From positions 189,155,127 through 189,219,126 of the forward strand of contig NC_073693.1 of NCBI RefSeq assembly GCF_029784155.1: a stretch of 64,000 nucleotides of DNA, given 5' to 3'. Positions 58,714-64,000 of the stretch are shown one piece after another (within the stretch, counting starts at the first letter, position 1; each line of letters starts with the position of its first letter). A program made the translations under genes and the position numbers. This DNA comes from Uranotaenia lowii. Lineage: Eukaryota > Arthropoda > Insecta > Diptera > Culicidae. The notes under the pieces are model-generated. The model saw nothing but the letters and a program-made list of their open reading frames with translations. It did no database searches and was not told where the DNA came from.

Positions 58714-59861
58714 ATGGCTTCATCCTCAAACGGAAATGGTAATTTAGTGGACGAACTAGAAGAAGCTTTTCAGGTATGTCTATTTGACGTGATTTCTTGA
58801 ATTATAACTCAACCAATTATTTCGGCACTCCAGTCATGCATTCACGCTCTCACGAAAGAAGAATCGGCTACGGGAGTGGACAAGGATGAAATTAAATTGG
58901 AGGTGGATCAAACAACACTAAAATTTATTGATCTGGCCCGCCAGATGGAAGCGTTTTTCCTACAAAAGCGATTTCTGCTGTCAGCCCTCAAGCCGGATCT
59001 TTTACTTAAAGAGGAAAACTTCGACCTGAAGCAGGAAATTGCACGGAAAGACGAGCTCATCAAGAAACACTACGAAAAAATTGAATCATGGAAGAATCTG
59101 CTCTCCGATCCACCGTACAACAAACCAGTACAATCGATGCCACCGGAAATGCGAGGCAATATGGCCGGCGGAATGATGCCGGGCATGGGAATGCCAATTC
59201 AGGTACAATCTTCATCAAATTAAAGAACCCTTGTTGTTAAATTTCCAAAATTAGAAAAAAAAAAGTAGAATTTGTTGCAGACTCGAAAAAATGATCATTG
59301 TAGGGTTGTTGAAATGTTTAATTACTTGGACTTGCTGAAATTACAGATTTCAGTTTTCACTAATCAAAAATTACGAAGATTAATTTAAGCCCCACAGAAT
59401 TGAGTCAAACATCCTATGTCAATTTTTGTTATGTAGAATTGTCTTGTAGCACCAGTAAGAGGTCTAAACTTGTATTTTTCTTCTGCAGAATCCCATGCAA
59501 GCTCAGCAATTGGCACAGCAGCAACAGCAAATGCAGATGCTCCAGGCCCAACAGATGCAGCAGCAAATGCAATCAATGCCACTGGGGGCCAATCCGCAAA
59601 TGTTCCCACAACCGGGTGGTGGTCGAGGCGTAGGCGGAGTTGCTGGTGCCGGCTTCCAATCAGGACCGAACCTTCAAGGCCCTCTAGCCTATCTGGAGAA
59701 AACGGCTAGCAATATAGGTGAGCCAGCAGCAGTCGGTGAATCGCTCCAGCGATCTTTTAATCAAGGATCAGTACAGAAAACATTGCCAATGATCGAAAAA
59801 TGTTTTTCCTTTTTTTCATCTCGTAACAGATCTAGTCGGAATGGGGGATGGTCGAAGGTGA
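58714..59861 (+). CDS. MED28: Mediator complex subunit 28
   Basis: Four exons: 58714-58773, 58834-59202, 59489-59717 and 59830-59861, with introns of 60, 286 and 112 bases and consistent GT/AG borders and phases, 229 residues in all. The core (residues about 10-120: LVDELEEAFQSCIHALTKEE, QTTLKFIDLARQMEAFFLQK, KPDLLLKEE, and a coiled coil RKDELIKKHYEKIESWKNLL) is clearly MED28, a head-module subunit of the Mediator coactivator in the nucleus. Then come a Met/Gly/Pro linker, a Gln-rich stretch and a GGGRGVGGVAGAG segment. If intron 2 is retained, a shorter form stops at 59221. The last exon ends DLVGMGDGRR then TGA. What follows the TGA is described separately. MED28 is head to head with the UQCC3-like gene. 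Confidence 0.93.
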
Positions 59862-59957
59862 CGCGGGCGGGGTAGGGGGCGAGGAAGAGGTCGTGGTCGC
59901 GGCAGAGGCCGTGGACGTGGCAATGCTCCCGAGTTTCGCAGCAGTGCGTTATCTTGA
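59862..59957 (+). CDS. MED28: in-frame Arg-Gly extension after the MED28 stop
   Basis: Directly after the MED28 TGA, and in the same frame, come ten Arg-Gly pairs and then NAPEFRSSALS before a second TGA. The ten pairs use all six arginine codons and all four glycine codons, so this is not a DNA repeat but a protein-level pattern. The first stop has C at the next position (TGA-C), the leakiest context known in insects. Either the stop is read through to give an RG-tailed MED28, or a single-base change (GGA or CGA to TGA) truncated a formerly longer protein here, or the base is an assembly error. Arg-Gly tails bind RNA and are methylated in other proteins; in a Mediator subunit this would be unusual. 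Confidence 0.5.
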   Translation, partial: RGRGRGRGRGRGRGRGRGRGNAPEFRSSALS

Positions 59958-60790
59958 AAGCGGATCATTCTTTTGCCACGTTAGTCGATATTACAATATA
60001 CAACAAAACAAAAAAGACAACACCCAGCAAAACTACTACTCTAAAAGCAGCAAAAAATTAATCTAAGCAAAATCAATGCCCCTTCAATTGCTATAGACAC
60101 AGCTATCATTTTTGGCATCTAAATCCAAAAAAAAAATAATTCAAAATTTCCAACAAGATATCAACCATGTAACTCATATAAACCAAAATGAACAAACGGT
60201 CGGATTGAAAAAAATGTCCCGGTTCGTAAAATCTAAAACCTTCTCCCTAAATCTTGCAGTTCGATTTTACCTTCCCCCAATTGTGTATTGTAGTGTGCGT
60301 CTAATATCACTTGATCTGATCGATTTTCGAAGAAAAGATAATCTAACGTATTGCTGTGGGGCGCTTTGATCCCCGATCGTAAATTTCCTATACTTCCTGT
60401 GAAAATATTTCCACAGCTTCAACGAACCGTTTCCATTGTGTATAAAACTTACCTTTAAAATTGTGAATTGTGGTTAAATTGAACAAAAAAAAATCATTCT
60501 GTTTGTACCTCCTACTGAAGGTTTCTATTCCGAAATTAGCAATATTTGTCGGAAAACAACGGTTTAATTAGTACTCGATACGAATACATTAGTAAAAAAC
60601 TATCTCTTAAGTTTTGAAAAAAATATATCTATGCTTTGTCTAGGTTCAAACGTAATTTGATATTTTCCTTTTAAGTTTTTTTTATCGTTCGCTAGTTTTG
60701 GGCTAATAATTTTTTCCTGCTTTTAAAAACATCAGGCAAAAAGGTAGCTCTTGCCCGGAAAGCGAGAGTTCGATTTTGCCCTTAAATAAA
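59958..60790 (+). other. MED28: probable MED28 3' untranslated region
   Basis: No gene on either strand. AATAAA at about 60785 could end the MED28 message. The tract 59990-60070 is A-rich. Short frames here have no family resemblance. Confidence 0.45.
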
Positions 60791-60959
60791 ATATGTCGTG
60801 AGAAAAACACGGGTTTTTTTTACTGAAAGAATATTCTTTCCTAGGTCTAACTCGACTCCATAAGTCGTTTTTAGAAAATTAGTTGCCTTTAAGAATAATG
60901 ATGAATTTTGTTCTTTCTCACATTAAAAATCATTTAAATTTGTTATATAACTGTGATCA

Positions 60960-60965
60960 TTTATT
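60960..60965 (-). terminator. polyadenylation signal of the aminopeptidase gene
   Basis: AATAAA on the minus strand, 233 bases after the stop codon of the M17 aminopeptidase. The interval 60,791-61,198 holds nothing else recognisable. Confidence 0.55.
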
Positions 60966-61198
60966 TGTGATAGTATTTTGAAACAATAACAATGTTTTTA
61001 ATAATGGCATGCATTCCGTTATTAACGGACACGGAACGGCTTCGATTAGTGTAACTAAATATTGCGCTAACGTTCCCATCTGAATCATGAAGACATTGAC
61101 TTTTTTACCTGATCTTTGGAATAGTTAGTTCATGATAATAGATGATGGATTAGTTCGCTGGGTTGAAATGCGTTTTTTCCAAGCAGGTAGAATTTCTC

Positions 61199-62712
<1,514 letters not shown>

Positions 62713-63890
62713 CTGAAAGAAAAGTTATATTTAACACACAATGCTTCTGATCTACAAAATGATTGTGGAAGGACGAATATGGTTAAAGATAGAAACCCCC
62801 TTCATACGTAAGATATTCAAAAAACCTGGAACAGGAACGTACATTGCTTTCTTTTAATATTGATGGTATTGAAGAGTCGAGTTATTTTTAAGGGATGTCG
62901 AACGAAACAGAGCAATGTCATCGATTCTACTTTATCAAACATATTTAGCAAGTTACGATTTATAACAAGGATTTTTGTGAAAAAAGAAATAAAATACAAC
63001 TTCTTCAGAGCAAGACAAGTTTAATAAAGAATCAAAATTAACGAGGTGCATTGGGATTTGTATGTTCTGTTTCTTCACATTGATGTATATGAACTACATA
63101 CAACTGTTTTAATCTTTCGTTTTTTTGAAATATTTATTTGTTCCTTGTTTTTTTTTATCAATCAGTGCATATCGTTTATTTTAGTTGATGTCTTCCACAT
63201 TGAAGAATGTTAGATATAGTAATATTACCTACTTTTATATTTTTCTTTCTCTTGGAGAGGCTTAGCACATAGACACTACTATTCGGCCGGTACATTGCTT
63301 TTGTGACGTAACAGTTGTCTGTTCTAGTTGTATCCGTACATGGGATTTTGTAAATAACCTTACACATTCGACTAGGTACATCAAATCTACCCAATTGCGT
63401 CCTGCCTCATTGTAGTGTTAACTAGTTTTTATATCAACTCTTTTTTGGCCGTACAGTAATTGACTCCTTTCTCGCCTTGAGCTCTAACATCAAACTACTG
63501 TAAACCTCTAACTACAAAATGTACGGATTTAAAGTTCCACCTTAAATGGACAACATTGGTTAATTTTGTCTCTAAATTGTATCTCTTTTTTATAGTTCAG
63601 TTCCTCCTCGTCAATGAGGGAATGCCGCGACAAGTGGCGCTATAAAGTTGTTACTCTACTATTACTTATTTTGAAAAATCTTATAACAAAATAAAGCGCT
63701 TTATCTCTATCGTAAGTCTATCACTTTATTTTAACACCGTTTAAAACGTTTAGGGGTTTCTTTTTCACTCGTTCAGTATGTGTATCTGTGTGCTTGTTTT
63801 TGTTTCGATTTTGTGAGTTTGTGTAGAATAAAGTAAGAAACAACAAATTAACGAGAGATAAAAAACATGAACAGTTTCATCTAATCAGGC
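62713..63890. other. between aminopeptidase and COP1: COP1 3' UTR and unknown
   Basis: A good acceptor (TTTTCTTTCAG) sits at the edge of the aminopeptidase exon, so at least one more exon must lie upstream, but none was identified here. A minus-strand frame (62830-62925, starting MTLLCFVRHPLKITRLF) looks like a mitochondrial presequence but joins in the wrong phase. COP1 3' UTR occupies the right part. Confidence 0.5.
63725..63730 (-). terminator. polyadenylation signal of COP1
   Basis: AATAAA on the minus strand about 160 bases after the COP1 stop codon. Confidence 0.45.
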
Positions 63891-64000
63891 TTAGACGATC
63901 TCCAAAATCTTGATGATTCCTTCACTGTTCCCGGCAATGATAATGTTGCTCTGCTTTCGCCAGCATACGGCCGATACGAAATCTGTTCCTTCGGTGGCGC
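63891..64000 (-). CDS. COP1: COP1 ubiquitin ligase, C-terminal end
   Basis: The last 35-36 codons, ending DFVSAVCWRKQSNIIIAGNS, EGIIKILEIV, stop. This matches the final WD40 blade of COP1/RFWD2 (vertebrate ending FVSAVCWR, then NVLIAANSQGTIKVLELV). COP1 is a RING, coiled-coil and WD40 E3 ubiquitin ligase that, with DET1/DDB1, marks transcription factors for degradation. The rest of the gene lies beyond the right edge. The intron-free end and clear family match make this secure despite the short length. Confidence 0.85.
   Translation of the reverse strand, partial: ATEGTDFVSAVCWRKQSNIIIAGNSEGIIKILEIV

Noticed and set aside
59203..59223. MED28 ending VQSSSN as the main product
   Set aside because: It needs retention of an intron whose donor (CAG|GTACAA) and downstream acceptor are good; the Gln-rich exon that follows continues in phase. 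Kept only as a possible minor form.
59848..60066. Frame starting MVEGDAGGVGGEEEVVV over the MED28 last exon
   Set aside because: It is the shadow frame of the Arg-Gly codons; its Gly/Glu/Val pattern follows from the other frame.
62817..62999. Minus-strand frame with a presequence-like N-terminus (MTLLCFVRHPLKITRLF) as first exon of the aminopeptidase
   Set aside because: Its natural donor leaves phase 0, while the next exon needs two bases supplied before it; joining would put the aminopeptidase out of frame. It also lacks the expected N-domain sequence.

Overview
This is insect nuclear DNA, most likely from a culicine mosquito (Aedes-like). The reasons are AT-rich sequence, introns of about 60 bp in compact genes, very dense MITEs, tRNA-derived SINEs, a Helitron, and two mariner elements of the DD37E type known mainly from mosquitoes. 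The species call is inference; the insect call is firm from the MED28, aminopeptidase and COP1 exons.

Layout. About 1-57,600 is a gene-poor, transposon-packed tract. It holds TA-flanked MITEs, foldback elements, SINEs, a piggyBac-type element with another MITE inside it (25,359-28,469), an RpL7A retropseudogene split by a LINE (33,957-35,560), a TIR element carrying a spliced mini-gene (37,056-38,102), a LINE carrying a solo LTR and a hAT MITE (41,131-44,985), a Helitron (46,776-48,338), an 800-bp heptanucleotide satellite (50,745-51,545) and a mariner split by a 770-bp palindrome (52,991-54,840). Host signals in this tract are limited to two probable first exons: a TATA promoter with a short exon on + near 30,344-30,460, and an N-terminal exon on - at 49,394-49,480 whose gene must run left. 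Much of the tract may be their introns.

From 57,650 to the right end it is gene dense: a complex I B9/NDUFA3-like gene (+), a UQCC3-like complex III assembly factor (-) converging on it tail to tail, Mediator subunit MED28 (+) divergent from UQCC3 over 364 bp, an M17 leucyl aminopeptidase (-, its N-terminal exon not found), and the last exon of the ubiquitin ligase COP1 (-, cut by the window edge). The two small respiratory-chain genes share a tail-to-tail junction of about 60 bp. MED28 is followed in frame, after a single TGA, by ten Arg-Gly pairs and 11 more residues. That block is the strongest candidate for something undescribed here.

Limits: splice sites were assigned by eye from GT/AG signals, reading phase and family resemblance. 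Transposon boundaries rest on visible terminal repeats and target duplications. Regulatory calls in the repeat-rich part are weak.
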